Origin: Lentzea atacamensis
Lineage (GTDB): Bacteria > Actinomycetota > Actinomycetes > Mycobacteriales > Pseudonocardiaceae
Length of the DNA: 64,000 nucleotides
NCBI RefSeq assembly: GCF_003269295.1
Contig: NZ_QLTT01000005.1
Span: forward strand, 186,001 to 250,000
Reading direction: 5' to 3'
Numbering within the stretch: the stretch's first letter is position 1; the number at the start of each line of letters is the position of its first letter. The notes below the pieces were generated by a model, which did not search any database, had not been told where the DNA came from, and worked only from the letters and a program-made list of their open reading frames with translations. Of this stretch, positions 16,511-24,822 are shown one piece after another. The translations under genes were made by a program, and so were the position numbers.

Positions 16511-17128
16511 TTGTTCGCTGACCTGGGCGCTGCCCTGGCGAGCTTCGGCATGCCCGCGCTCGCCATCGTGCTGTTCACGATCGTCGTCCGGCTCGCACTG
16601 CACCCGCTGTACCGCGCGGCCGTGCGCGGCGAGAAGGCCAAGGCCAAACTCGCGCCGGAGATCCAGAAGCTGCAGAAGAAGTACGGCAAGGACCTGATGC
16701 GGTTCTCGGAGGAGTCGCAGAAGGTCTACGAGAAGAACGGCGTGTCGATGTTCGCGGGCATGCTCCCGATGCTCGCGACGATCCCGTTCTTCATGGTCAT
16801 CTACCAGGTCGTCACGACCCCCAACCCCCTCCTGGAGGGGACGATTTTCGGGGTTTCGCTAAGTGCTCACTTCATGAGCAGTTTCGAGTGGGTGTTCTTC
16901 GCGCTGTTCGGCCTGCTCGCGGTCGTCGCGTACGTGACCGTGCGGTGGCAGCAGTCGCGCATGACCACGACGCCCACGCCCGGCTTCATGACCGGGCTGA
17001 TCAAGGCGCTGCCGTTCGGCACGATCCTGGTGGCGGCGTACCTGCCGCTGGCCGCAGGGCTGTACCTGCTCACCACGACGACGTGGACGATCGCGGAGCG
17101 GGCGCTGCTCTACCGCATCCTGAGCTGA
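16511..17128 (+). CDS. YidC/Oxa1-family membrane insertase, short orphan copy
   Basis: 205 aa from TTG 16511. It covers just the conserved Oxa1 core: VLFTIVVRLALHPLYRAAVR with the hydrophilic-groove Arg, the cytoplasmic KLAPEIQKLQKKYG hairpin, the LPMLATIPFFMVIYQ helix and two further helices ending in WTIAERALLYRILS. The family inserts proteins into the cytoplasmic membrane. The housekeeping copy normally sits with rpmH-rnpA-jag. This one is alone with a DUF6412 gene and is probably a specialised paralogue. It is convergent with the PucR regulator and overlaps it by 19 bp. Confidence 0.85.
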   Translation: MFADLGAALASFGMPALAIVLFTIVVRLALHPLYRAAVRGEKAKAKLAPEIQKLQKKYGKDLMRFSEESQKVYEKNGVSMFAGMLPMLATIPFFMVIYQVVTTPNPLLEGTIFGVSLSAHFMSSFEWVFFALFGLLAVVAYVTVRWQQSRMTTTPTPGFMTGLIKALPFGTILVAAYLPLAAGLYLLTTTTWTIAERALLYRILS

Positions 17129-18618
17129 AGCTGGGCGATGAGCCGGACGAGCGGATCGTCCAGGTCCAGGTCGATCCGCTTCAGCCGGTACCGCAACGTG
17201 TTCGGGTGCACGTGCAGCCGCTCGGCCGCGGCTCGCACGTCGCCCAAGGCGTCGAGGTAGACCAGCAACGACTTCGCGAGCTCCGGGTCGAGCGCGTCGA
17301 TCCGGGGGTCGCGGATCCGGGGATTGTCCTGGAGCAGCGCGAGAATCTCGCTGACCAGGACCTGTGACCGCACATCGGCGAGCGTCGCGACTTCGGCGTC
17401 GAGATCGCGGGCCATCGCATCGAGCACGCGCTCGGCCTCCTGCCGCGAGACCTGCGCATCGTCCAATGTGGACACTGTCGAGCCGACCGCCGCCTGAACC
17501 GACGTGTGCAGGTGTCGTCGTGCGGTTGTGACGATTTCCCGCGTCAGGTTCAGAAGTTGAGCGTTCGGGGCGAGGTCCGGCAGCAGCACGTAGGTGCGGC
17601 CGCCGGACTCGCTGACCAGTGCGCTGCGCCGGTACGCCGCCGCGTGCACGGAGATCAGGCCGGTCATCTCGGCGCGGCGGAGCTCGTGTTCGCTGCGGTC
17701 GGCGTCACCTCCGCGCAACGCGAAGACCACGACGGCGGCGGGCTTCTTCGGGTCGGCACCGATCTGGCCGGCGACCGTGGCGGCGTCCATCCGGCCGGTG
17801 AGCAGCGCGGCGAGGAGGTTCTCGCGGAACCGCGACGTCGGCTGGTTGCGTTGCTGGATGAGGTGCGGGGCGGTGACACGGGCGGCGCCGAGCAGCGCCC
17901 GTTCCGCCTGCTCGGACAGCGGCTGGTCGCCCTCCTGCACCCAGATCGTGCCCAGCGGCTGCGAGCCCGCGTGGATGCCGACGGCGATGCGGCGGCGGAT
18001 GCCGAGCTCCGGGCGTTCGTCGATGCGGACGACCTCTTCCGACGACCGCAGCAGGTTGTAGACGCCCCACTCGCGCAGCATCTTCAGGTACGGCTCCGGG
18101 CCCTGGCGTCCGAGGATGGAGAGCCGGCGCAGTTCGTCGACCTCGTCGGACGAGCGGGAGTAGGCGAGCACGCGGCTCGCGGTGTCCTCGATGCTGACGA
18201 TGCCGCCGGTCAGGGTCGCAATCGTTTGCGCGAGTGCGAACAGGTCGCCGAGGATCTCGCCGTCGTCGGTCGTGGTCGTGAGCACGCTCTTGGCCAGCGA
18301 CTCCAGGTGTCCCCACCGAACCTCCGGGCGGACTTCCAGCAGCGCCACGCCCGCGTCGATGGCGGCCTGGTCAAGGGCGGACGAGCTCTCCTTGACCGCG
18401 ACAGCCGCAGCCTTCGCCCGGCCGGCGGCCCTGATCAGCGGCAGTGCAGCCCTGCCGCGTGCGCCGATGACCAGGGCGAGGTCTCCGGCGGCGACGTCCG
18501 GCGGGTCGTCCGGATCCATGATCACGACATCGCGCACGTCGACTTCCAGGCCGTTCGGGGCGACCTGCAGTTCGACCAGTGGATCGCCCAGAGCGATCAG
18601 GAGGTGGCGGAGGCTCAT
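17110..18618 (-). CDS. PucR-family regulator of proline catabolism
   Basis: 502 aa from ATG 18618 (an in-frame ATG at 18636 would add six residues). The N-terminal sensory half has GDPLVELQVAPNGLEVDV, and the C-terminal HTH_30 domain is YLDALGDVRAAAERLHVHPNTLRYRLKRID. It is divergent from pruA-pruB. In M. tuberculosis the equivalent Rv1186c (PruC) activates the proline dehydrogenase operon, and the same arrangement here argues for that role. The intergenic region of 111 bp carries no obvious strong palindrome. Confidence 0.88.
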   Translation of the reverse strand: MSLRHLLIALGDPLVELQVAPNGLEVDVRDVVIMDPDDPPDVAAGDLALVIGARGRAALPLIRAAGRAKAAAVAVKESSSALDQAAIDAGVALLEVRPEVRWGHLESLAKSVLTTTTDDGEILGDLFALAQTIATLTGGIVSIEDTASRVLAYSRSSDEVDELRRLSILGRQGPEPYLKMLREWGVYNLLRSSEEVVRIDERPELGIRRRIAVGIHAGSQPLGTIWVQEGDQPLSEQAERALLGAARVTAPHLIQQRNQPTSRFRENLLAALLTGRMDAATVAGQIGADPKKPAAVVVFALRGGDADRSEHELRRAEMTGLISVHAAAYRRSALVSESGGRTYVLLPDLAPNAQLLNLTREIVTTARRHLHTSVQAAVGSTVSTLDDAQVSRQEAERVLDAMARDLDAEVATLADVRSQVLVSEILALLQDNPRIRDPRIDALDPELAKSLLVYLDALGDVRAAAERLHVHPNTLRYRLKRIDLDLDDPLVRLIAQLQLRMR

Positions 18619-18729
18619 GGTTGTTCGATCGTACATCTGACCTGGTGAATCTTGGCCGGTCGCACAACGGCGGCGAGGTCATGCGGTCTTACGGTTTGGG
18701 CACCCCACATCTCGAAGAGGAGTTGCCGA

Positions 18730-20358
18730 GTGGACGCTGTCACCCAGGTTCCCGCCCCGGTCAACGAGCCGGTGCTGCAGTACGCCCCCGGTACCCCGGA
18801 GCGCGCGGAACTGCAGGCCAAGCTGGCCGAGCTGCAGAAGGAGCCGCTCGAGCTGACGATGACCATCGGTGGCGAACAGCGCATGGGTGGCGGCGCGCGG
18901 TTCGACGTCGTCCAGCCGCACAACCACCGCTCGGTCGTCGGCACCCTGGCGGGCGCGACCCAGCAGGACACCCAGGACGCCCTGCGCGCCGCTCGCGAGG
19001 CCGCCCCGGCGTGGCGCGCGATGTCGTTCGACGACCGCGCGGCCATCCTGCTGCGTGCGGCCGACCTGCTGGCCGGCCCGTGGCGCCAGACGCTGAACGC
19101 AGCGACGATGCTCGGCCAGTCGAAGACCGCGATCCAGGCCGAGATCGACTCCGCGTGCGAGCTGATCGACTTCTGGCGCTTCAACGTGCAGTTCGCCCGC
19201 AACCTGCTGGCCGAGCAGCCGATCTCCTCCCCCGGCGTGTGGAACCGCACGGACCACCGCCCGCTGGAGGGCTTCGTCTACGCGATCACGCCCTTCAACT
19301 TCACCGCGATCGCCGGCAACCTCCCGACCGCGCCCGCGCTGATGGGCAACGTGGTGCTGTGGAAGCCGTCGCCCACCCAGTCGTTCGCCGCGCACCTCAC
19401 CATGCGGCTGCTGGAAGAGGCGGGCATGCCGCCCGGCGTGATCAACCTGCTGCCCGGTGACGGCCTGGCCGTGTCCGAGGTGGCGCTCAACTCCCCCGAC
19501 CTCGCGGGCATCCACTTCACCGGCTCCACCGCGACGTTCCAGAAGCTGTGGGCGCAGGTCGGCGCGAACATCGCGAACTACCGCTCGTACCCGCGGATCG
19601 TCGGTGAGACCGGCGGCAAGGACTTCGTGCTGGCGCACCCGTCGGCCGACCCGGACGTGCTGCGCGTCGCGCTGATCCGCGGTGCGTTCGAGTACCAGGG
19701 CCAGAAGTGCTCCGCCGCGTCGCGCGCCTACGTGCCGCGCTCGGTGTGGAACAAGATCAAGGACCAGTTCCTGGCCGAGGTCGAGGCGCTGACCTACGGC
19801 GACGTCACGGACTTCTCGAACTTCGGTGGCGCGGTGATCGACCGCCGTTCGTTCGACAAGCTGTCGGGCGTGCTGCAGGCCGCGCGCGCGGACTCCACCC
19901 TGGAGATCGCCGCCGGTGGTACCGCGGACGACTCGGACGGCTTCTTCGTGCGCCCGACCGTGCTGCTCGGCTCCGACCCTTCGAACTCCGTGTTCACCAC
20001 CGAGTTCTTCGGCCCGGTGCTCGCTGTCCACGTGTTCGAGGACGCCGACTACCTGACCGTGCTCAAGCAGATGGAGAGCGCGGCGCCGTACGGCCTGACC
20101 GGTTCGATCATCGCCCGTGACCGCACCGCCGTGGCGCACGCGATGGAAGAGCTGCGGTTCGCCGCCGGCAACTTCTACGTCAACGACAAGCCGACCGGTG
20201 CCGTCGTGGGCCAGCAGCCGTTCGGCGGCGGCCGCGCGTCCGGCACGAACGACAAGGCGGGGTCGGTCCACAACCTGCTCCGCTGGGTCAGCCCGCGCTC
20301 CATCAAGGAGACCTTCGCGGCGCCCACCAACCACCTTCACCCGCACCAGGGGGCGTGA
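18730..20358 (+). CDS. pruA: L-glutamate gamma-semialdehyde (P5C) dehydrogenase
   Basis: 542 aa from GTG 18730, with GAGGAG 7 nt upstream. This class-specific aldehyde dehydrogenase shows FVYAITPFNFTAIAGNLPTA, the ETGGKDFVLAHPSAD glutamate region and the nucleophile in YQGQKCSAASRAYVP. It oxidises glutamate-gamma-semialdehyde to glutamate with NAD+, the second step of proline use. The stop shares bases with the next ATG (TGATG), so the dehydrogenases are translationally coupled. In contrast to the homologue at 9513-10850, all catalytic residues are present. Confidence 0.95.
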   Translation: MDAVTQVPAPVNEPVLQYAPGTPERAELQAKLAELQKEPLELTMTIGGEQRMGGGARFDVVQPHNHRSVVGTLAGATQQDTQDALRAAREAAPAWRAMSFDDRAAILLRAADLLAGPWRQTLNAATMLGQSKTAIQAEIDSACELIDFWRFNVQFARNLLAEQPISSPGVWNRTDHRPLEGFVYAITPFNFTAIAGNLPTAPALMGNVVLWKPSPTQSFAAHLTMRLLEEAGMPPGVINLLPGDGLAVSEVALNSPDLAGIHFTGSTATFQKLWAQVGANIANYRSYPRIVGETGGKDFVLAHPSADPDVLRVALIRGAFEYQGQKCSAASRAYVPRSVWNKIKDQFLAEVEALTYGDVTDFSNFGGAVIDRRSFDKLSGVLQAARADSTLEIAAGGTADDSDGFFVRPTVLLGSDPSNSVFTTEFFGPVLAVHVFEDADYLTVLKQMESAAPYGLTGSIIARDRTAVAHAMEELRFAAGNFYVNDKPTGAVVGQQPFGGGRASGTNDKAGSVHNLLRWVSPRSIKETFAAPTNHLHPHQGA

Positions 20359-21281
20359 TGCTTCGCAGCTCTCTTCTCGCGGCGTCCCGCAGCAAGGGCG
20401 CTCGCAGGCTCGTCGAGTCGACGCCGCTGACCCGGCCTGTCGTCGAGCGGTTCGTCGCCGGTGACGACGTCTCCTCAGCGATCCACGCGACCGCCGAGGT
20501 GCTCGCGGACGGCCGGCTCGTCACGCTGGACCACCTCGGTGAGGACACCGTCGAGGAGTCGCAGGCCAACGACACGGTCGAGGCGTACCTGACGCTGCTG
20601 GCGCGGCTGGAGCAGCACGGGCTGACGCGGGGCGCCGAGGTGTCGGTCAAGCTGTCCGCCGTGGGCCAGTCGCTGCCGGTGGACGGCGAGAAGATCGCGC
20701 TGGAGAACGCCAGGCGGATCTGCTCGGCCGCCGCGGTCGTCGGCACCACCGTGACGCTGGACATGGAGGACCACACCACCACGGACTCCACGCTGGACAT
20801 CCTGCGTGAGCTGCGGGTGGACTTCCCGTGGGTCGGCGCGGTGCTGCAGGCCTACCTGCGCCGGACCGAGCAGGACTGCCACGACCTCGCGTACTCCGGT
20901 TCGCGGGTGCGGCTGTGCAAGGGTGCCTACCAGGAGCCCGCTTCCGTCGCCTACCAGGACAAGCACGACGTCGACCTGTCGTACGTGCGGTGCCTGAAGA
21001 TCCTGATGGAGGGTCAGGGCTACCCGATGGTGGCCTCGCACGACCCGCGCCTGATCGCGATCGCCGCCGACCTGGCGTCCGCGCGCTCGAAGGACTCCTA
21101 CGAGTTCCAGATGCTGTACGGCATCCGGCCTGAGGAGCAGCGCCGGATCGCCGGCGAAGGCAACCGCATGCGCGTGTACGTGCCGTACGGCGACGAGTGG
21201 TACGGCTACTTCATGCGTCGCCTGGCGGAGCGTCCGGCCAACGTGGCGTTCTTCGTGAGGTCGCTGCTCACGACGAGCTGA
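20358..21281 (+). CDS. pruB: Proline dehydrogenase (monofunctional)
   Basis: 307 aa from ATG 20358 (GTG at 20355 is less likely). The TIM-barrel proline dehydrogenase core is seen in VTLDMEDHTTTDSTL, VGAVLQAYLRRTEQDC, RVRLCKGAYQEP, VASHDPRLI and the terminal RVYVPYGDEWYGYFMRRLAERP motif that contacts proline and FAD. It oxidises proline to pyrroline-5-carboxylate, passing electrons to the membrane quinone pool. Length of about 300 aa is usual for stand-alone PruB/PutB proteins. It is convergent with the P-loop/TPR gene, overlapping by 14 bp. Confidence 0.95.
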   Translation: MLRSSLLAASRSKGARRLVESTPLTRPVVERFVAGDDVSSAIHATAEVLADGRLVTLDHLGEDTVEESQANDTVEAYLTLLARLEQHGLTRGAEVSVKLSAVGQSLPVDGEKIALENARRICSAAAVVGTTVTLDMEDHTTTDSTLDILRELRVDFPWVGAVLQAYLRRTEQDCHDLAYSGSRVRLCKGAYQEPASVAYQDKHDVDLSYVRCLKILMEGQGYPMVASHDPRLIAIAADLASARSKDSYEFQMLYGIRPEEQRRIAGEGNRMRVYVPYGDEWYGYFMRRLAERPANVAFFVRSLLTTS

Positions 21282-23700
21282 GCGCCTCGACCGTTTCGAG
21301 GGCGAACTCCAGCTTCACCGGCTCACCCACCTCGCGCATGATCTTCACCGCGCGGTGGGTGAGCTGGAGTGCTTTCCGCAGCTGGTACTTCGTCTCCGCG
21401 CAGAGCCGCGCGTAGATCGTGAGCGTGTCGGCGTACCCGGCCTCCCGGTCGAGGTCCTTGCCCGTCAGGTGCCACAGCACGACGGCGGTGTGCGCGGTGT
21501 TCCTCGCCTCCACCCGCCGTTCCGCGCCGCGGAGCTTGCACGCGTGCTGCTGCACGGCCCCGATGTAGGCGCCATGGCCGGACGGCGACTTGTCCTTGAG
21601 CGCCCGCCAGATGTCGAGCATCAGCTCGGACGACTCCAGCGCGTGCCCGTGATACTCCATTTCGGACAGTGTGGCGGTCATGGGCTGCATGGCGATCGCG
21701 AGCTTGGCCCCGAAGAAGTCGATGAGCTGGGACGGCAGCCGCCGGACGATGTCGAACACCTCGGCCGCGCTGATGAGCGCCTTGTCCGCCTCGTCCTGCA
21801 CGAGCAGCTGCTCGGTCAGCATCGACAGGGCGATCGCGAGGTCGGCCTGGTGCCAGACCGTGTTCTCGGCGGCCAGTTCCCGGTACACGTCAACGGCTTC
21901 CTGCGCCGCGGCGAGTTCGGCGTCGTAGTCGTGGGCGACTTTGACGACGTTGAGCAGCGCGGTGCCGAGCCCCTTGCGATCACCGGTTTCCCGCCACAGC
22001 ATCACGGCTTCCTGCGCGGTGAGCTTCGCGTCCGGGTCCTCGCACAGGTCGCGCAACGCCTGGCTGTGCCGCATCAGCGCGTCCGCCAGCTCCGGCTGGA
22101 ACGTCTGCGGGTTGACCACGGCGAGCCTGCGGAAGACCTCGACGGCTTCCTTGAGGGTCTCGTCGGCCGCTTCCGCGCGGCGGAGCTCGACGAGCATGGA
22201 CCCGGCGGCGGCGAGGTTGCGGGCGAGCTCCGGTTCGTAGCGCGGGTCTTCCCGGGAGAGGATGCGCCAGTTCGCGATCGAGAGCTGCATCGAGTCGGCG
22301 GCGTGGGTGTTCTCGCCCTCGGCGTGGTAGCGCCGCGCGACGATGGCCGCGACCCTGGCGAAGTCGGCGCGGAACAACGCCGGGTGCATCTTCGCGAGCT
22401 CCTGGTACATCAGCGTCGCGCGGCTGATGGCGTCCATCGACTCCTCTGGCATGCCGAGGCTCTGGTAGCGGTAGCTGATCTGTTCGAGCGCCGACGCGAG
22501 GTGCGGGGTGGTTTCCGGGTCGTCGATCGCGATCTCGTGCCACAGCCGGATCGCCTCCTCGGAGACCTGCAGAACCTCCTCGGTGCGGTGCACGGCGAGC
22601 AGGCGCAGGCCCAGGTCTCCCAACGAGTCCGCGAGCAGCGGCCGGTTCTCGCGGTCCTGCTCGACGAGCTCGCGGTAGCACTCGACTTCCTGCTTCGAGG
22701 CTTCGACGGCTTCCTCGCGGAGGCCGCAGACCGCAGAGCGGGCACTGAGCATCCCGTACATCTCCGCGCGTTCGAGGGTGTCCTGCGCGCGGTCGATGAG
22801 GCGTTTCGTGATCGTGGACGGGATCGGGTCGGTGGCGAACCGCTCGTCGCGGAAGACGTGGCGGGCGATGTGCTCGAGCGTGGTGAAGGAGCCGATCTCG
22901 GCGGCGGCCCGGAGGCTGTCGCGCTCCATGTCGAGCACGATCTCCGGGTTGGCGTCGATGACCTCGTCGAGCTTGGCGCGCAGGTGCGGCCACCTCTGCG
23001 CGGCGCGGGCGAGCAGGTCGGGATCCGGGGCGTCCGGGGTGGCGACGGCGAGGTAGTCCTCGGCGATGCGGCCGTTCTTGGGACCGTTGTCGCGTTTCAG
23101 GAGCTGGCGGACGAGCTGGGTGCGGTTCACGTCGCACGGGTCGCCGTGGACGGCGGTCAGCGCGGCCAGGTGCAGGTCGAGGACCGTCTCCCCGGCGATG
23201 TTGGGCGGCGGCTCGTCGGGTGCCGTGACGTTGAGCTGCTTGGCGAAGTGCTGGCAGGCCAGGGTGAACGACTCGGCGCGGTCGTCCAGGGTCGGTGCCA
23301 GCGCGACGTCGGTGACCTCGTGGTCGAAGTCCGCGATGCGCTGGCGGGTCGAGGACCACCACCAGCCCGTGGTCCTCGCCGCCAGCAGCACCCGCGTGCG
23401 CTCGGGCCCGTGCCGGAGCGTGTCCTGCAGCTGCAGGAAGACGTCGTTCCACGTGAGGCGGTCAGCGTCGTCGATCAGCAGCAGCCTGCCGTGCTCCTCG
23501 TCGTCCCAGTGCTCCTCCTGGAAGTGCCGCAGGAGCCTGGTCTTGCCCGCACCCGCCGGTGCGTGCAGCAGCAGAGACGCCGCGGGCGCGGGGCTGTCGC
23601 GCCAGTGCGTGAGTGCCTGCAGCTCGGATTCTCTGCCGTGAAAGGGGACCACCTGTCGGGTGGGGTCCAGCAGTGCGGCGACGCTGAGTGCTCGGTCCAC
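21268..23700 (-). CDS. P-loop ATPase with long TPR-like helical repeats
   Basis: 810 aa. After VPFHGRESELQALTHWRDSP comes a Walker A motif (HAPAGAGKTRLLRHF, residues about 46-60) and a Walker B-like LLLIDDADRL. A helical linker follows, then about 500 residues of TPR-like helix pairs (for example SLGDLGLRLLAVHRTEEVLQ, ALMRHSQALRDLCEDPDAKL). This is the build of STAND/AAA-TPR signalling proteins, but there is no recognisable effector or DNA-binding domain. It may be a sensor or scaffold. The neighbouring upstream gene is a methyltransferase pseudogene, so an operon partner may have been lost. Confidence 0.75.
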   Translation of the reverse strand: MDRALSVAALLDPTRQVVPFHGRESELQALTHWRDSPAPAASLLLHAPAGAGKTRLLRHFQEEHWDDEEHGRLLLIDDADRLTWNDVFLQLQDTLRHGPERTRVLLAARTTGWWWSSTRQRIADFDHEVTDVALAPTLDDRAESFTLACQHFAKQLNVTAPDEPPPNIAGETVLDLHLAALTAVHGDPCDVNRTQLVRQLLKRDNGPKNGRIAEDYLAVATPDAPDPDLLARAAQRWPHLRAKLDEVIDANPEIVLDMERDSLRAAAEIGSFTTLEHIARHVFRDERFATDPIPSTITKRLIDRAQDTLERAEMYGMLSARSAVCGLREEAVEASKQEVECYRELVEQDRENRPLLADSLGDLGLRLLAVHRTEEVLQVSEEAIRLWHEIAIDDPETTPHLASALEQISYRYQSLGMPEESMDAISRATLMYQELAKMHPALFRADFARVAAIVARRYHAEGENTHAADSMQLSIANWRILSREDPRYEPELARNLAAAGSMLVELRRAEAADETLKEAVEVFRRLAVVNPQTFQPELADALMRHSQALRDLCEDPDAKLTAQEAVMLWRETGDRKGLGTALLNVVKVAHDYDAELAAAQEAVDVYRELAAENTVWHQADLAIALSMLTEQLLVQDEADKALISAAEVFDIVRRLPSQLIDFFGAKLAIAMQPMTATLSEMEYHGHALESSELMLDIWRALKDKSPSGHGAYIGAVQQHACKLRGAERRVEARNTAHTAVVLWHLTGKDLDREAGYADTLTIYARLCAETKYQLRKALQLTHRAVKIMREVGEPVKLEFALETVEALSSS

Positions 23701-23721
23701 AGCCTCATAGTCGGCCGACGG

Positions 23722-24595
23722 TCAGGCCAGGGGTAGGAAGACCACACCATCGTGGCTTTTTCCCGTTTTTCCTTCACTCCTTTGCTGACTGGTTTGGAGA
23801 TCCTCCAACGGTTGGGCACGCCGTGCGAGGTGGTGACGGTAACTTTCGTACTCACCCACGAACCCGGGCCGGATGCGGGCGAGCTCCAGCACCCCGGACA
23901 GGGCATCGCGGTGGCCGATGAAGTCCGCGCCGGCGTAGTGCGCGCCGCCGATGATCCGTTCCCTGAGCGGTATCCGCTTGCGGGCGTACTCCTCGCGGAA
24001 GAAGCTGCCGGGCGTCATGCGCCGGCGGATCGCGCTCTTCACGTTCCCCGTGACGTCGCGCTCGTGGGTCCACTCGAAGTCGGTGATCTCCCGCTGGAGC
24101 TTGCCGAGCCGCGCGGACGACCTGGGGTCGAACACGTCGATGAGCGAGAAGTGCCGCTCGGCGTCGCCCTCGACGTAGGTGAGCCGGTCGCCGCGGGCGA
24201 GCAGCGCGTTGGTCCTGCGGATGGCGTCCGCGAGATGTCGAGACCGACCGCTCGGGCGGGGTCCACGAGGCGGGCGAGGAAGTTGACGCCCTCGCCCATG
24301 CCACAGCCGACTTCGAGTACGTTGAGGGTTTTGAAATCGTTGCCGAGTGCGGCAGTCCGCGCAATGCCTGGAAGTAGAGCTGCTCGGAGAAACCGTCACT
24401 GACGCCCGCGTTGAAGTTCGGGCAGAGTTCTTCGAGCAGTTTCGGGCAATGCACGCCCCGGTTCCGGAAGTCGCCGGTCCGCGATCACGACGCCACGTCG
24501 TCGTAGACCGCCGAACCGGCACCTTTGGGCTGGTCACCGTCGGGTATACCGGCGTCGAGGTCGCGCAGCCCGGTGGCCGCGTTGCCGTTGGTCAT
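23722..24595 (-). pseudogene. SAM-dependent methyltransferase pseudogene (nonsense codon and two frameshifts)
   Basis: Reading from ATG 24595, the protein opens MTNGNAATGLRDLDAG and continues to AVYDDVAS, where TGA at 24485-24487 replaces what reads like a Trp codon before SRTGDFRNRGV. The same frame resumes with CPKLLEELCPNFNAG and GFSEQLYFQALRGLPHS. A shift near 24340 is needed to reach the SAM-binding motif NVLEVGCGMGEGVNFLARL, and a second near 24231 to pass from VGLDIS to DAIRRTNALLARGDRL. Each shift is explained by loss of one base. Three lesions in about 870 bp argue for real decay rather than an assembly slip. The intact ancestor was a class I methyltransferase of about 290 aa. Confidence 0.8.
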
Positions 24596-24709
24596 GAGAG
24601 CACTGCCGAGGTGAGTGTTGCTTGTGTTCCGCACTGCGACAGCGCTTCCACCGGGAGATGACCATTCTTTTCATTCATTCCGGGTGAATTCGTAGAATAC
24701 ACCCTTGAA

Positions 24710-24723
24710 TGCAACTCGTTGCA
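24710..24723. promoter_or_regulatory. Inverted repeat TGCAA-N4-TTGCA
   Basis: TGCAACTCGTTGCA lies about 100 bp before the polymerase-exonuclease gene. The right half CTCGTTGCAA recurs at 10915-10924, beside the GAF regulator start. This may be a regulatory half-site, but no factor is assigned. Confidence 0.3.
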
Positions 24724-24773
24724 AAGATTTCCAACGTTCCCGGTCTTTTTCCCGGCACAGGACCGGCCGCCCG

Positions 24774-24793
24774 GTTTCAGTCCGGACTGAAAC
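24774..24793. promoter_or_regulatory. 20-bp perfect palindrome before the PolA-like gene
   Basis: GTTTCAGTCCGGACTGAAAC is perfectly self-complementary over 20 bp and ends 29 bp upstream of the GTG start at 24823. It has no U-tract, which makes a dimeric repressor or activator site more likely than a terminator. The regulator is unknown. Confidence 0.6.
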
Positions 24794-24822
24794 TGTCAGA
24801 CCCTCGCTGCACAATCAGTGGC

